64,000 nucleotides of DNA from OLB7 sp966250335 (GTDB taxonomy: Bacteria; Bacteroidota; Ignavibacteria; OLB7), in contig CBINGZ010000017.1 of NCBI GenBank assembly GCA_966250335.1, positions 33,563 to 97,562 of the forward strand, written 5' to 3'. The notes beneath the pieces were generated by a model that worked only from the letters and a program-made list of their open reading frames with translations, did not search any database and was not told the origin of the DNA. Positions 45,387-53,879 of this stretch are shown here, in pieces. The position numbers and the translations under genes were made by a program. Within the stretch, counting starts at the first letter, position 1. Each line of letters starts with the position of its first letter.

Positions 45387-45926
45387 TTACTTGCCTGCCG
45401 ACTTGCCGGCCTTGCGGCGGATCTGCTCGCCTTCGTACTTCACGCCCTTCCCCTTGTAGGGCTCCGGCGGACGAAGCGAACGGATCTTGGCGGCGACCTG
45501 TCCGACGAGCTGCTTGTCGATGCCGGTGATGACCACACTGGTCGCGGTCGGAACCGCCAGCTCGATTTCGGACGGAGGGAAGAAGAAGATCGGGTGCGAG
45601 TATCCCAGGTTGAGCTGCACCGCCTTCCCCTTCAGTTCGGCGCGGAAACCGACGCCGACGATCTCCAGCTTCCGCGAATACCCGTCGGTCACTCCCTTCA
45701 CCATGTTGTCGATGAGGGTGCGGCTGAGGCCATGCGCCGAACGGCTGGCGGGAAGATCGTCCGGACGAGTCACGACGATCTCGTCGCTCTCGATCGCGAT
45801 GTTGACGATCGGCTGGATATGGCTCCGAAGCTCTCCTTTCGGACCCTTCACGATGATGTACTCGCCGTCCTGCCTGACGGTGACGCCCTTCGGCAGCGAG
45901 ATCGGTTTTTTACCTATACGTGACAC
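45387..45926 (-). CDS. rplF: 50S ribosomal protein L6
   Basis: The 179-residue protein (SRIGKKPISLPKGVTV, LVGQVAAKIRSLRPPEPYKG, KGVKYEGEQIRRKAGKSAGK) is complete L6, which binds near the factor-binding site. It starts with GTG at 45926; the conserved N-terminus confirms this. Confidence 0.97.
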   Translation of the reverse strand: MSRIGKKPISLPKGVTVRQDGEYIIVKGPKGELRSHIQPIVNIAIESDEIVVTRPDDLPASRSAHGLSRTLIDNMVKGVTDGYSRKLEIVGVGFRAELKGKAVQLNLGYSHPIFFFPPSEIELAVPTATSVVITGIDKQLVGQVAAKIRSLRPPEPYKGKGVKYEGEQIRRKAGKSAGK

Positions 45927-45983
45927 TTCTTCTATCCCTTTCTTACTGTCAGTTCAAAGTGAGCGAACGCCGAACGGCGCCTG

Positions 45984-46373
45984 TTACCACACGTAGCAGA
46001 GAACCTCTCCGCCCACGTTGCGACGACGCGCCTCCTTGTCCGTCATCAGTCCCTGGGAGGTGCTGATGATGGCGATGCCGAGGCCGTTCTGAACGCGCGG
46101 CAGCTCCTCCACCGATGCGTAGCGACGGAGACCGGGACGGCTCACGCGTCGCAGACCGAGAACGGAGGGACGGCCGCCGACGTAGCGCAGGGTCATGCGA
46201 ATGAATCCCTGCGGCCCTTCGTCGATTTTCTCGTACTCGGTGATGAAGCCCTGATCCTTCAGGATCGAAGCGAGGCTGACCTTCAGATTGGAGGCAGGAA
46301 CCTCGACCGTCTTATGATGGGCGCCAGCAGCGTTACGAATACGCGTAAGGAAGTCTGCTATCGGATCGGTCAT
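45984..46373 (-). CDS. rpsH: 30S ribosomal protein S8
   Basis: The 129-residue S8 starts MTDPIADFLTRIRNA and ends with ISTSQGLMTDKEARRRNVGG and GEVLCYVW. S8 binds helix 21 of 16S rRNA and, in E. coli, represses the spc operon at rplE; no equivalent site was identified here. Confidence 0.97.
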   Translation of the reverse strand: MTDPIADFLTRIRNAAGAHHKTVEVPASNLKVSLASILKDQGFITEYEKIDEGPQGFIRMTLRYVGGRPSVLGLRRVSRPGLRRYASVEELPRVQNGLGIAIISTSQGLMTDKEARRRNVGGEVLCYVW

Positions 46374-46418
46374 TGTTGTCGAGAAAACTTGTCGTTGAGT
46401 TTCGCTGTCGGAATCGTC

Positions 46419-46688
46419 TTACCAGCTTGCCTTCCGGATGCCGGGAATCTGCCCCTGGAGCGCAAGCAGACGGAGCTGATTGCGGCACAGTCCGAACTTC
46501 CTGTAGTATGCGCGCGGTCTGCCCGTGATCGAGCAACGGTTGTGCAGGCGTACCGGGGAGCTGTTGCGGGGCAGCTTCTGCAGCGCCTCGTAGTTCCCCT
46601 CCTCCTTGTACTTCGCACGCAGCGCGGCATACTTTTCCACAAGCTGACGCCGTTTTTCCTCTCGTGCGACCAAACTTTTTCTTGCCAT
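46419..46688 (-). CDS. rpsN: 30S ribosomal protein S14 (zinc-independent form)
   Basis: The 89-residue protein (ARKSLVAREEKRRQLVEKY, NSSPVRLHNRCSITGRPRA, LRLLALQGQIPGIRKASW) is the longer S14 lacking the CxxC zinc ribbon. It lies in its standard place between rplE and rpsH. Confidence 0.96.
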   Translation of the reverse strand: MARKSLVAREEKRRQLVEKYAALRAKYKEEGNYEALQKLPRNSSPVRLHNRCSITGRPRAYYRKFGLCRNQLRLLALQGQIPGIRKASW

Positions 46689-46761
46689 AGTCTCGCTTCA
46701 GTGAAGGCTGATTCTGTAAGATGTTCTGTTGCTCTGCGCTCGCGTGCGGCTTCGGCGGCTC

Positions 46762-47448
46762 TTAGACGGCCGCAGCTTCGACAGCCACGCCCTCACCCTC
46801 CGCCGGGACCGGAGCTCCCTCGACCGTCTCGCGCTTGCGGAACGGGAACCCGAGCTCCTTCAGAAGCGCGTACGCCTCTTCGTCGGTCTGAGCGGTGGTC
46901 ACGAAGGTGATATCCATGCCGTCGATGCGGCCGACTCTGTCGACGTCGATCTCCGGGAAGATGATCTGCTCCTTGATGCCGATCGTGTAGTTGCCGCGAC
47001 CGTCGAACGACTTGTCCGGGAACCCGCGGAAGTCGCGGATACGGGGAGCTGCGATCGAGATGAAGCGATCGAGGAACTCGTACATGCGGGAACCGCGAAG
47101 CGTCACGCGGGCGCCGATCGGCATCCCTTCACGCAACTTGAAGTTCGAGATCGAGTTCTTCGCCTTGCTGACGGCCGGCTTCTGACCTGAGATCAGTTCC
47201 AGCTCGGCCACCGCGAGCTGCAGCAGCTTCTGGTCGCCGACGGCATCGCCGACACCGCGGTTGATGGCGATCTTCGTCAGGCGGGGGACCTGCATGATGT
47301 TCGCGTAGCTGAACCGCTTCATCATGTTCGGCACCACCTGCTGGCGGTACTTGTCGATCATGCGCGGAAACACGGCGTCTACCGTCGCCACGACGGGCGC
47401 GCGTCCGCTGTCTCTGCTCTCTTGCTTCTGCTTCTTCTCTTTTGCCAT
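46762..47448 (-). CDS. rplE: 50S ribosomal protein L5 with N- and C-terminal extensions
   Basis: The L5 core is clear (VFPRMIDKYRQQVVPNMMKR, INRGVGDAVGDQKLL, GVRVTLRG-type block GARVTLRGSRMYEFLDRFI, IFPEIDVDRVGRIDGMDI). The total of 228 residues exceeds the usual ~180: about 25 extra lysine/glutamine-rich residues precede the core and about 20 Ala/Glu/Val-rich residues follow (PAEGEGVAVEAAAV). L5 binds 5S rRNA and the P-site tRNA. The tails are probably flexible. Confidence 0.95.
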   Translation of the reverse strand: MAKEKKQKQESRDSGRAPVVATVDAVFPRMIDKYRQQVVPNMMKRFSYANIMQVPRLTKIAINRGVGDAVGDQKLLQLAVAELELISGQKPAVSKAKNSISNFKLREGMPIGARVTLRGSRMYEFLDRFISIAAPRIRDFRGFPDKSFDGRGNYTIGIKEQIIFPEIDVDRVGRIDGMDITFVTTAQTDEEAYALLKELGFPFRKRETVEGAPVPAEGEGVAVEAAAV

Positions 47449-47481
47449 TGCTTTCTAACGGTTCTATCGGTTACGCGGCAA

Positions 47482-47868
47482 TTAGTCGGTAAAATCTGCG
47501 CCGGAGGCCTTGGCGTAGCGAACGCGGCGGGTCTCTCCGTTGCTCCCCTGCTCCAGGCGCACACCCACGCGGGTCGGCGTCTTCTCCTTCGGGTCCACAA
47601 GCATGACGTTGGAGATATGAATCGGCATCGTCTTGTCGTGAATACCTCCGTCGGGGGCGGTCGGGTTGGCTCCCTTCTTGTAGGAGCGCTTGCGCATGTT
47701 GACCCCTTCGACCAGGACACGGTCAGCCTTCGGGTAGACGGCCAGCACGCGACGGATGATGTGATTGTTGTTCTTGTCGCGCTCCGATCCTTCGCCGGAG
47801 ATGACGATCACAAAATCCCCCTTGCGGATGCGGGACTTCTTCGTATTGGTCTTTTCTGTCGGCTTCAT
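47482..47868 (-). CDS. rplX: 50S ribosomal protein L24
   Basis: The 128-residue protein has the KOW motif (RIRKGDFVIVISGEGSERDK), VEGVNMRKRSYKKGAN and GGIHDKTMPIHISNVMLVDP. L24 initiates large-subunit assembly. It lies 33 nt after, and 2 nt before, its neighbours in the usual L14-L24-L5 order. Confidence 0.97.
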   Translation of the reverse strand: MKPTEKTNTKKSRIRKGDFVIVISGEGSERDKNNNHIIRRVLAVYPKADRVLVEGVNMRKRSYKKGANPTAPDGGIHDKTMPIHISNVMLVDPKEKTPTRVGVRLEQGSNGETRRVRYAKASGADFTD

Positions 47869-47870
47869 TG

Positions 47871-48239
47871 TTACAGCACCTCCGGTGCAAGGGAGATGAT
47901 CTTCATGTAGTTGCGGTCGCGGAGCTCGCGGGCGACGGGGCCGAAGATACGGGTACCGCGCGGCTCCCCCTGGGCGTTGAGCAGGACGGCCGCGTTCTCG
48001 TCGAAGCGGATATAGCTGCCGTCGCGACGACGCGTCTCCTTCTTCGTGCGGACGATCACCGCCTTGGATACATCCCCCTTCTTGACGCCCCCTCCGGGAA
48101 TGGCGCTCTTGACGGCGACCACGATCACGTCACCGATGCCGGCATAGCGGCGGTCATGTCCACCGAGCACGCGAATGCACTGGACTCTGCGAGCGCCGGA
48201 GTTGTCGGCGACTACGAGGTTGGTTTCTTCCTGTATCAT
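47871..48239 (-). CDS. rplN: 50S ribosomal protein L14
   Basis: The 122-residue protein (MIQEETNLVVADNSGARRVQ, VLGGHDRRYAGIGDVIVVAV, NAQGEPRGTRIFGPVARELR) is complete L14, which forms the intersubunit bridge with 16S rRNA. The 127-nt spacer before it contains two perfect hairpins. Confidence 0.97.
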   Translation of the reverse strand: MIQEETNLVVADNSGARRVQCIRVLGGHDRRYAGIGDVIVVAVKSAIPGGGVKKGDVSKAVIVRTKKETRRRDGSYIRFDENAAVLLNAQGEPRGTRIFGPVARELRDRNYMKIISLAPEVL

Positions 48240-48259
48240 GGTTCTCTTTCAGCAAGAAA

Positions 48260-48341
48260 CTCGGCGGCGGAGCCGCTGCGGCAACGGCGCCGAGCAATTG
48301 ATCAGATATATGTTCCGGACGACCCGGGCCGCGAACGGCCC
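48260..48341 (-). other. Two hairpins in the rpsQ-rplN spacer
   Basis: CTCGGCG 48260-48266 pairs with CGCCGAG 48288-48294, and GGGCCG 48326-48331 pairs with CGGCCC 48336-48341 around a CGAA tetraloop. The spacer (48240-48366) is one of the longest in the superoperon. A processing or attenuation role is possible; no function is known. Confidence 0.5.
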
Positions 48342-48366
48342 TGAAGGGGAGCTTCCCAGGGAGATC

Positions 48367-48717
48367 CTACTTCGCCCGCTCGACGATGGTATCCAGCTTC
48401 CAGCGCTTGTGCGCGCTCAGGGGACGGGTCTCCACGATGCGGACCGTGTCGCCGACCTTGCAGTCGTTGGTCTCGTCGTGGGCCATGTACCTCTTCGTCT
48501 TGTTGAAGTACTTCTTGTAGAGCGGATGGCGGACACGACGGACGACCGCTACCACGATGCTCTTCTGCATCTTGTTGGAGACAACCACTCCTACGCGGGT
48601 CTTGCGATGCCCCTGCGAAGAGGCGGGCGCGGCTGCGCTCTGCGGCTGCTCGTTGAGGAGGTTCAGCGGATCGTTCCCACCAACCTCGGCTGTCTGCTGG
48701 TTCTGTTCTTCCTGCAT
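48367..48717 (-). CDS. rpsQ: 30S ribosomal protein S17 with N-terminal extension
   Basis: The S17 core begins at about residue 36 (HRKTRVGVVVSNKMQKSIVV, VRRVRHPLYKKYFNKTKRYM, VGDTVRIVETRPLSAHKRWK). The 116-residue total includes ~35 extra Gln/Asn/Ala-rich N-terminal residues (EEQNQQTAEVGGNDPLNLL). No alternative ATG exists before the conserved core, so the extension is probably real. It overlaps no neighbour; rpmC lies 27 nt upstream. Confidence 0.93.
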   Translation of the reverse strand: MQEEQNQQTAEVGGNDPLNLLNEQPQSAAAPASSQGHRKTRVGVVVSNKMQKSIVVAVVRRVRHPLYKKYFNKTKRYMAHDETNDCKVGDTVRIVETRPLSAHKRWKLDTIVERAK

Positions 48718-48744
48718 CGTGTCTATACGAGGGTATGATTCCTG

Positions 48745-48954
48745 TTACTTTGCGGCTGCGATCTGACGCTCGCGGACGATGGTCTTCATGCGGGCGATGT
48801 CGCGACGGATCGTCCGGATCGCGGCCGGATTCTCCAACTGGCCCACGGCCTGCCGGAATCGCATGTCGACGAGCGCGAGTTCGTTCTCCTCTATCTGCGA
48901 CAGGAGCTCCTTCTCCGTCAGCTGCCGGATATCGGCGGGTTTGGTCGGCTTCAT
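48745..48954 (-). CDS. rpmC: 50S ribosomal protein L29
   Basis: The 69-residue protein (ADIRQLTEKELLSQIEENEL, FRQAVGQLENPAAIRTIRRD, ARMKTIVRERQ) is a complete two-helix L29, sited at the peptide exit. Confidence 0.96.
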   Translation of the reverse strand: MKPTKPADIRQLTEKELLSQIEENELALVDMRFRQAVGQLENPAAIRTIRRDIARMKTIVRERQIAAAK

Positions 48955-49002
48955 ATCTGTTCGTCCCTATCGGGCGTTGTGAAAAATCTGGTCGGGAACG
49001 GC

Positions 49003-49425
49003 TTACTCGGGCTTGTAGTCGTGCCGCGTGACGATCTTCGTCTTGATCGGGAGCTTGTAGCTGGCCAGGGCCAGTGCCTCCATCGCGATATCGTTGGCCA
49101 CGCCGCCCACTTCGAACAGCACGCGTCCCGGTTTGACGACGGCGACCCAGAACTCCGGATTACCTTTACCGGAGCCCTGACGGGTCTCGGCCGGCTTCTT
49201 CGTCACCGGCTTATCCGGGAAGATGCGGATCCAGATCTTGCCGTCGCGGCGCATCCGGCGGCTCATCGCGATACGAGCGGACTCGATCTGACGGCTGGTG
49301 ATCCATGCCGGCTCCAGCGCCTTGATCCCGTGCGTCCCGAAGTCGATGTTCGAACCGCGGTAGGCCTTGCCGGTCATCCGCCCGCGCTGGGTCTTGCGAA
49401 ACTTTACTCTTTTCGGCAGTAACAT
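49003..49425 (-). CDS. rplP: 50S ribosomal protein L16
   Basis: The 140-residue protein (MLLPKRVKFRKTQRGRMTGK, IWIRIFPDKPVTKKPAETRQ, GSGKGNPEFWVAVVKPGRVL) is complete L16, which contacts A-site tRNA and the peptidyl transferase region. Confidence 0.97.
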   Translation of the reverse strand: MLLPKRVKFRKTQRGRMTGKAYRGSNIDFGTHGIKALEPAWITSRQIESARIAMSRRMRRDGKIWIRIFPDKPVTKKPAETRQGSGKGNPEFWVAVVKPGRVLFEVGGVANDIAMEALALASYKLPIKTKIVTRHDYKPE

Positions 49426-49451
49426 TGTTCAAGCCAGTTTACACGTGATTC

Positions 49452-50102
49452 TTATACGTTCTGTCCGCTCTGCTGCTGCCCGATCACTTCGCCCTTGCAG
49501 ATCCAGACCTTGACGCCGATCGAGCCCTGCTTCGTCTGCGCGGTCACCTGGGCGTAGTCGATATCGGCGCGAAGCGTGTGCAGAGGAACGCGACCTTCAC
49601 GGTACGTCTCGGTACGAGACATATCGGCGCCGCCGAGGCGGCCGGCGCACATGATCCTGATCCCTTCGGCTCCCATCCGCATCGCCGAGCTGATCGCCTG
49701 GCGCATGGCGCGACGGAAGGCGACGCGACCCTGGAGCTGCTGCGCGATATTCTCCCCCACCAGATAGGCATCGAGCTCCGGGCGCTTGATCTCGTGAATC
49801 AGAATCTTCACGTCCTTCTTCGCCACCTGACGGACTTCCTCCTCAAGCTGGGCGATCTCCTTGCCGGAGCGGCCGATCACCACCCCCGGACGCGACGTAT
49901 GGATCGTCAGGCGCATCTGCTTGGCCGTGCGCTCGATCACGATACGGCTCACGCCTGCCTTCTGAAGACGGTTGCGCAGATAGCTCCGCACCACCATATC
50001 CTCCGTCAGCTTCTGCGCGAAGTTCTTTTCATCATACCAGTTCGCGTCCCACGAACGGATGATCCCGAGTCTCAGCCCGACCGGATTTGTTTTCTGTCCC
50101 AA
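49452..50102 (-). CDS. rpsC: 30S ribosomal protein S3
   Basis: The 216-residue protein starts GQKTNPVGLRLGIIRSWDAN and has the KH domain (RPGVVIGRSGKEIAQLEEEV) and GRLGGADMSRTETYREGRVP. S3 lies at the mRNA entry. It starts with TTG (50100-50102), fixed by the invariant N-terminus. Confidence 0.97.
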   Translation of the reverse strand: MGQKTNPVGLRLGIIRSWDANWYDEKNFAQKLTEDMVVRSYLRNRLQKAGVSRIVIERTAKQMRLTIHTSRPGVVIGRSGKEIAQLEEEVRQVAKKDVKILIHEIKRPELDAYLVGENIAQQLQGRVAFRRAMRQAISSAMRMGAEGIRIMCAGRLGGADMSRTETYREGRVPLHTLRADIDYAQVTAQTKQGSIGVKVWICKGEVIGQQQSGQNV

Positions 50103-50161
50103 GACGTGTCTCTCTGGTTTCTATCGCTGTTGAAAAGGAATGTTCGTCAGGTCTTTCGCCC

Positions 50162-50521
50162 TTAGCCTTTCTTGTTCGAGGCGACGACGATCGTCAGATG
50201 GTTCGAGCGCTTCCGCATGCGGTAGGCGCGTCCCATCGGGGCCGGCAGCATCCGCTTCAACGTCGCCCCCTGGTTGACGTAGACCTCCTTGATGACGATG
50301 TTCTCATCGTCGATCGCGATCTCTTTCTGCTGGCTCACGTACTCCAGGTTCTTCACAGCCGCCCAGAGCGTGTCGTAAGCGTCGCGCGACGCGTGGTTCG
50401 GCATGAACTTCAGGATACCGAGCGCCTCGTACGCGTTCTTGCCGCGGATGAGATCGATGACGAGCCGCATCTTGCGGGGCGACGAGCGGATGTTGCTTCT
50501 CTTGGCGCGTGCTTCAAACAT
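50162..50521 (-). CDS. rplV: 50S ribosomal protein L22
   Basis: The 119-residue protein (SNIRSSPRKMRLVIDLIRGK, VYVNQGATLKRMLPAPMGRA, MRKRSNHLTIVV) is complete L22. Its beta-hairpin lines the exit tunnel and is the site of macrolide-resistance changes; this copy looks wild type. Confidence 0.97.
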   Translation of the reverse strand: MFEARAKRSNIRSSPRKMRLVIDLIRGKNAYEALGILKFMPNHASRDAYDTLWAAVKNLEYVSQQKEIAIDDENIVIKEVYVNQGATLKRMLPAPMGRAYRMRKRSNHLTIVVASNKKG

Positions 50522-50622
50522 TGTGCTGTCCTCTATGAATCGAGCGGTTTCGAACCCGCCCTGACTGTATCATGACGTCGGAGATCGACCGGCCTCTGCC
50601 GTGCCGCGGTCTGGCCGCTTCC

Positions 50623-50892
50623 CTACTTCTTCCTGGCGCCCGCGTGACCGCGGAACGTGCGGGTCGGGGAGAACTCACCGAGCTTGTGTCCCACCATGTT
50701 CTCCGTCACGTAGACCGGGATGAACTTGTTGCCGTTGTGCACGGCGAAGGTGTGGCCCACGAAGTCGGGGGCGATCGTGGAGGCGCGCGCCCACGTCTTG
50801 ACCACGCGCTTCTGATTCTGCCTGTTCAACCCTTCGACCTTCTTGGTAAGGTTGGCGTCGACAAAGGGTCCTTTCTTAAGCGAGCGTGCCAT
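50623..50892 (-). CDS. rpsS: 30S ribosomal protein S19
   Basis: The 89-residue protein (ARSLKKGPFVDANLTKKVEG, KTWARASTIAPDFVGHTFAV, GHKLGEFSPTRTFRGHAG) is complete S19, in the 30S head next to S13. Followed by rplV after ~100 nt. Confidence 0.97.
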   Translation of the reverse strand: MARSLKKGPFVDANLTKKVEGLNRQNQKRVVKTWARASTIAPDFVGHTFAVHNGNKFIPVYVTENMVGHKLGEFSPTRTFRGHAGARKK

Positions 50893-50954
50893 CGTAGATA
50901 GATAATAGGTTCTTCAAGTTCACTTCAACGCGTTCGAGCTTCGACCCCGAGGGC

Positions 50955-51788
50955 TTACTTGCGTCTCCGCAGGATATACTGGCTGCTCGCCTTCTTCTTC
51001 TTGCGGGTCTTGAGTCCCTTGGCGTACTTGCCCCACGGCGACTCCGGATGCTGGCGACCACCGCCCGACTTGGAGCGGCCTTCGCCACCGCCGTTCGGGT
51101 GATCGACCGGGTTCATCGCCATACCGCGCGTCTGCGGACGGACGCCGAGCCAGCGCTTGCGGCCCGCCTTGCCGAGGGAGATGTTCTCATGCTCCGAGTT
51201 CCCCACCACGCCGAGCGTGGCGTAGCAGTCGTTGCGCACCAGACGCATTTCACCGGAGGGGAGACGGAGGGTCGAGAAGTTCCCTTCGCGCGCCACGAGC
51301 TGGGCGGCGGTGCCGGCCGAGCGGCCGAGCTGGCCACCCTTCCCCGGCTTCAGCTCCACATTGTGGATGAAGGAGCCCAGGGGGACGCGGGCGAGCGGGC
51401 AGGCGTTGCCGTCGCGGATCTCCGCGTCCGGACCGGCCATCAGCTTGTCGCCGACCTTCACGCCGTTCGGCGCAAGGATGTAGCGCTTCTCGCCGTCGGC
51501 ATACTCCAGCAGGCAGATACGGGCCGAACGGTTCGGATCGTACTCGATGGTGGCCACCGTGGCCTCGATACCGAGCTTGTTCCGCTTGAAATCTATGATG
51601 CGATACTGACGCTTGTGTCCGCCGCCGCGATGACGCGACGTCACACGACCTGTGTTGTTACGGCCACCGGACTTGCGAAGCGGGGCCAGCAGCGACTTCT
51701 CGGGGGTTGACGTCGTGATCTCGTCGAAGGTCGAGACCGAGTAGAACCGCCGGGAGCTGGTAAACGGCTTGCTTATGCGAATTCCCAT
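50955..51788 (-). CDS. rplB: 50S ribosomal protein L2
   Basis: The 277-residue protein (SKPFTSSRRFYSVSTFDEIT, SGGRNNTGRVTSRHRGGGHK, the GMAMNPVDHPNGGGEGR loop) is complete L2, needed for peptidyl transferase activity and subunit joining. The active-site loop His in NPVDHPNGG is present. Confidence 0.97.
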   Translation of the reverse strand: MGIRISKPFTSSRRFYSVSTFDEITTSTPEKSLLAPLRKSGGRNNTGRVTSRHRGGGHKRQYRIIDFKRNKLGIEATVATIEYDPNRSARICLLEYADGEKRYILAPNGVKVGDKLMAGPDAEIRDGNACPLARVPLGSFIHNVELKPGKGGQLGRSAGTAAQLVAREGNFSTLRLPSGEMRLVRNDCYATLGVVGNSEHENISLGKAGRKRWLGVRPQTRGMAMNPVDHPNGGGEGRSKSGGGRQHPESPWGKYAKGLKTRKKKKASSQYILRRRK

Positions 51789-51800
51789 GGAGTACGTTCC

Positions 51801-52103
51801 TTATTCCTCGGTCGGCAGGTCGCCGACGATATCGATGGTCTGACCCTGCTTCAACGATACGATCGCCTTCTTGCGGAGACGAGTCTTGCCGGCGACGAAC
51901 CCGCGACGCGTCCACTGCACCTTGCTCTTGGGATGCACCGTGATCGTCCGCACGCTGGTGACGCTGACCTTGTAGCGCTCCTCCACCGCCTTGCGGATCT
52001 CGATCTTGTTGGCCGAGGGGAACACCTCGAAGACATACTGGTTCTTGTCGCTGAGCTGCGTGCTCTTCTCGGAGAGCACAGGGCGCATTAATACATGTCT
52101 CAT
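51801..52103 (-). CDS. rplW: 50S ribosomal protein L23
   Basis: The 100-residue protein (RHVLMRPVLSEKSTQLSDKN, YVFEVFPSANKIEIRKAVEE, VRTITVHPKSK) is complete L23, docking site for trigger factor and SRP at the exit. It overlaps rplD by 4 nt (ATGA). Confidence 0.97.
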   Translation of the reverse strand: MRHVLMRPVLSEKSTQLSDKNQYVFEVFPSANKIEIRKAVEERYKVSVTSVRTITVHPKSKVQWTRRGFVAGKTRLRKKAIVSLKQGQTIDIVGDLPTEE

Positions 52104-52795
52104 TCGGTCACCTCGGCCGATTCATTCGATACGTTGTCGTTCGTGACGTTGAGGGCGGGCCTGGCGGCGGAGCTCCTCAGCTGCTCCACCAGGACGTCGA
52201 CGGAGCCGCGCTCCATCACGACGACATGGTTGTTGAGCAGATCGTAGGTCGACGCGTTGCGCGCCTCGAGGATCTGGCAGCGGTCGATGTTGCGGGCGGA
52301 ACGGAGCACCGTCTCGTTCTCCCCTCTGGTCAGCACCAGCGCCTTGCGGCCGCCGGCGTTGATCGCCTTCAGCATCTCGGCGAACGGCCTGGTCTTCACT
52401 TCGCTGAAGGTGAAATCCTCGACGATGAAGATCTCGTTCGACTGCGCCTTCAGCGAGAGGGCCGAGCGGCGCGCGAGCTGGCGCATCTTCTTCGGCATCA
52501 CCTGCGTGTAGTCGCGGGGGGAGGGGCCGTGGATATTACCGCCGCCGACCCAGACGCCCGAGCGTGTGGAACCGGCACGAGCCGTGCCGCGTCCCTTCTG
52601 CTTCCAGGGCTTCCGGCCGCCGCCGCGGACTTCCGAGCGACCCTTGGTCTTGCTCGTTCCCTGGCGCTGGTTGGCCAGGTACATCTTCACGGCCTGATGC
52701 ATCACGGGGACGTTCGGCTCGATGCCGAAAATATCGTCCGGAAGATCTATCGTGCCGGCGGTACTGCCGTCGATCTTGAGAATATTGGCGTTCAT
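52100..52795 (-). CDS. rplD: 50S ribosomal protein L4
   Basis: The 231-residue protein (LANQRQGTSKTKGRSEVRGG, GRKPWKQKGRGTARAGSTRS, VWVGGGNIHGPSPRDYT) is L4, whose loop lines the exit tunnel. In E. coli L4 also binds the S10 leader to repress its own operon, which matters here because of the long structured leader upstream of rpsJ. The last ~20 residues (NVTNDNVSNESAEVTE) are an Asn/Glu-rich tail. Confidence 0.96.
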   Translation of the reverse strand: MNANILKIDGSTAGTIDLPDDIFGIEPNVPVMHQAVKMYLANQRQGTSKTKGRSEVRGGGRKPWKQKGRGTARAGSTRSGVWVGGGNIHGPSPRDYTQVMPKKMRQLARRSALSLKAQSNEIFIVEDFTFSEVKTRPFAEMLKAINAGGRKALVLTRGENETVLRSARNIDRCQILEARNASTYDLLNNHVVVMERGSVDVLVEQLRSSAARPALNVTNDNVSNESAEVTE

Positions 52796-52856
52796 CTTCT
52801 GGTCTCTGCCTGCTGTAATCGTTGAACCTTGGGTCTCGTCGGCGGGTCCGGCCGGA

Positions 52857-53486
52857 TCACTTGTTCTTGCTGATCTCGACGATGCTGTTCGGCGCTCCGG
52901 GGATCGACCCCTTGACGACGAGCACGTTGGAATCGGGCAGGATCGCTACGACCTGCAGGTTCCGGACGGTGCGGCGCTTCCCTCCCATCCTTCCTGCCAT
53001 CCGGGTTCCCGGGAAGACGCGCGAGGGATAGCTCGATCCGCCCACCGAACCGGGAGCGCGCTGGCGGTCCGACTGACCGTGGGTCTGCATACCGACGCCG
53101 CCGAAGTGGTGGCGCTTCATGACACCCTGGAAGCCGTGTCCCTTGCCGTTGGCGCTGACGTGGACCTTGTCCCCCACATTGAAGAGGTCGGCAACGTTGA
53201 TCACATCCCCCGCCTTGAAGTCCGCCGTCTTGTAGCTGCGGAACTCACGCATCAACTTGACCGGGGCAACCCCTGCCTTGTTCAGATGCCCCTTCTGGGC
53301 TGCGTTGATGTTCTTCTCGTTGCGGGTCCCGAAACCGAGCTGGAGCGCCTCGTATCCGTCGGTCTCCATGGTCCTGACCTGCACGACCGTGCAGGGGCCG
53401 GCCTCGATGAGCGTGCACGGGATGTAGACTCCCTGCTCATTGAAGATGCCGGTCATTCCGATCTTTCTACCTAATAGCGCGGCCAT
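52857..53486 (-). CDS. rplC: 50S ribosomal protein L3
   Basis: The 209-residue protein (ALLGRKIGMTGIFNEQGVYI, GFQGVMKRHHFGGVGMQTHG, QSDRQRAPGSVGGSSYPSRV) is complete L3, a primary 23S binder. The Gln in the loop equivalent to the methylated residue of E. coli L3 (GQ in the tip loop) cannot be placed with certainty from reading alone. Confidence 0.97.
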   Translation of the reverse strand: MAALLGRKIGMTGIFNEQGVYIPCTLIEAGPCTVVQVRTMETDGYEALQLGFGTRNEKNINAAQKGHLNKAGVAPVKLMREFRSYKTADFKAGDVINVADLFNVGDKVHVSANGKGHGFQGVMKRHHFGGVGMQTHGQSDRQRAPGSVGGSSYPSRVFPGTRMAGRMGGKRRTVRNLQVVAILPDSNVLVVKGSIPGAPNSIVEISKNK

Positions 53487-53570
53487 TGCTTCTCTCGTGC
53501 AAAAATGTCTGGGTTCTCAGAAAGGTCCACTACGTTGAGCGTCGTGACGGGGTCTGCGTGAGAGGGCCCG

Positions 53571-53879
53571 TTACACCTTGATCTCGACATCCACACCGGC
53601 CGGGAGCTCAAGCCGCATCAGCGAGTCGACCGTCTTCGGCGAGGAGTTGAGGATGTCGATCAGACGCTTGTGTGAACGATGCTCGAACTGCTCACGCGAC
53701 TTCTTGTCGACGTGCGGCGAGCGGTTCACGGTATATACCGTCTTCTCCGTCGGCAACGGGACCGGTCCGGATACGATAGCGCCAGTCTGCTTGACAGTGC
53801 GGATGATCTTCTCAGCCGACTTGTCGATCAGGTTGTGATCGTATGACTTCAGCTTGATTCGAATAACTTGGGCAGCCAC
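53571..53879 (-). CDS. rpsJ: 30S ribosomal protein S10
   Basis: The 102-residue protein (RIKLKSYDHNLIDKSAEKII, GAIVSGPVPLPTEKTVYTVN, SPHVDKKSREQFEHRSHKRL) is complete S10, which also serves NusB-dependent antitermination. It is the first gene of the superoperon, starting with GTG. Upstream lies a ~470-nt leader from a consensus promoter. Confidence 0.97.
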   Translation of the reverse strand: MAAQVIRIKLKSYDHNLIDKSAEKIIRTVKQTGAIVSGPVPLPTEKTVYTVNRSPHVDKKSREQFEHRSHKRLIDILNSSPKTVDSLMRLELPAGVDVEIKV

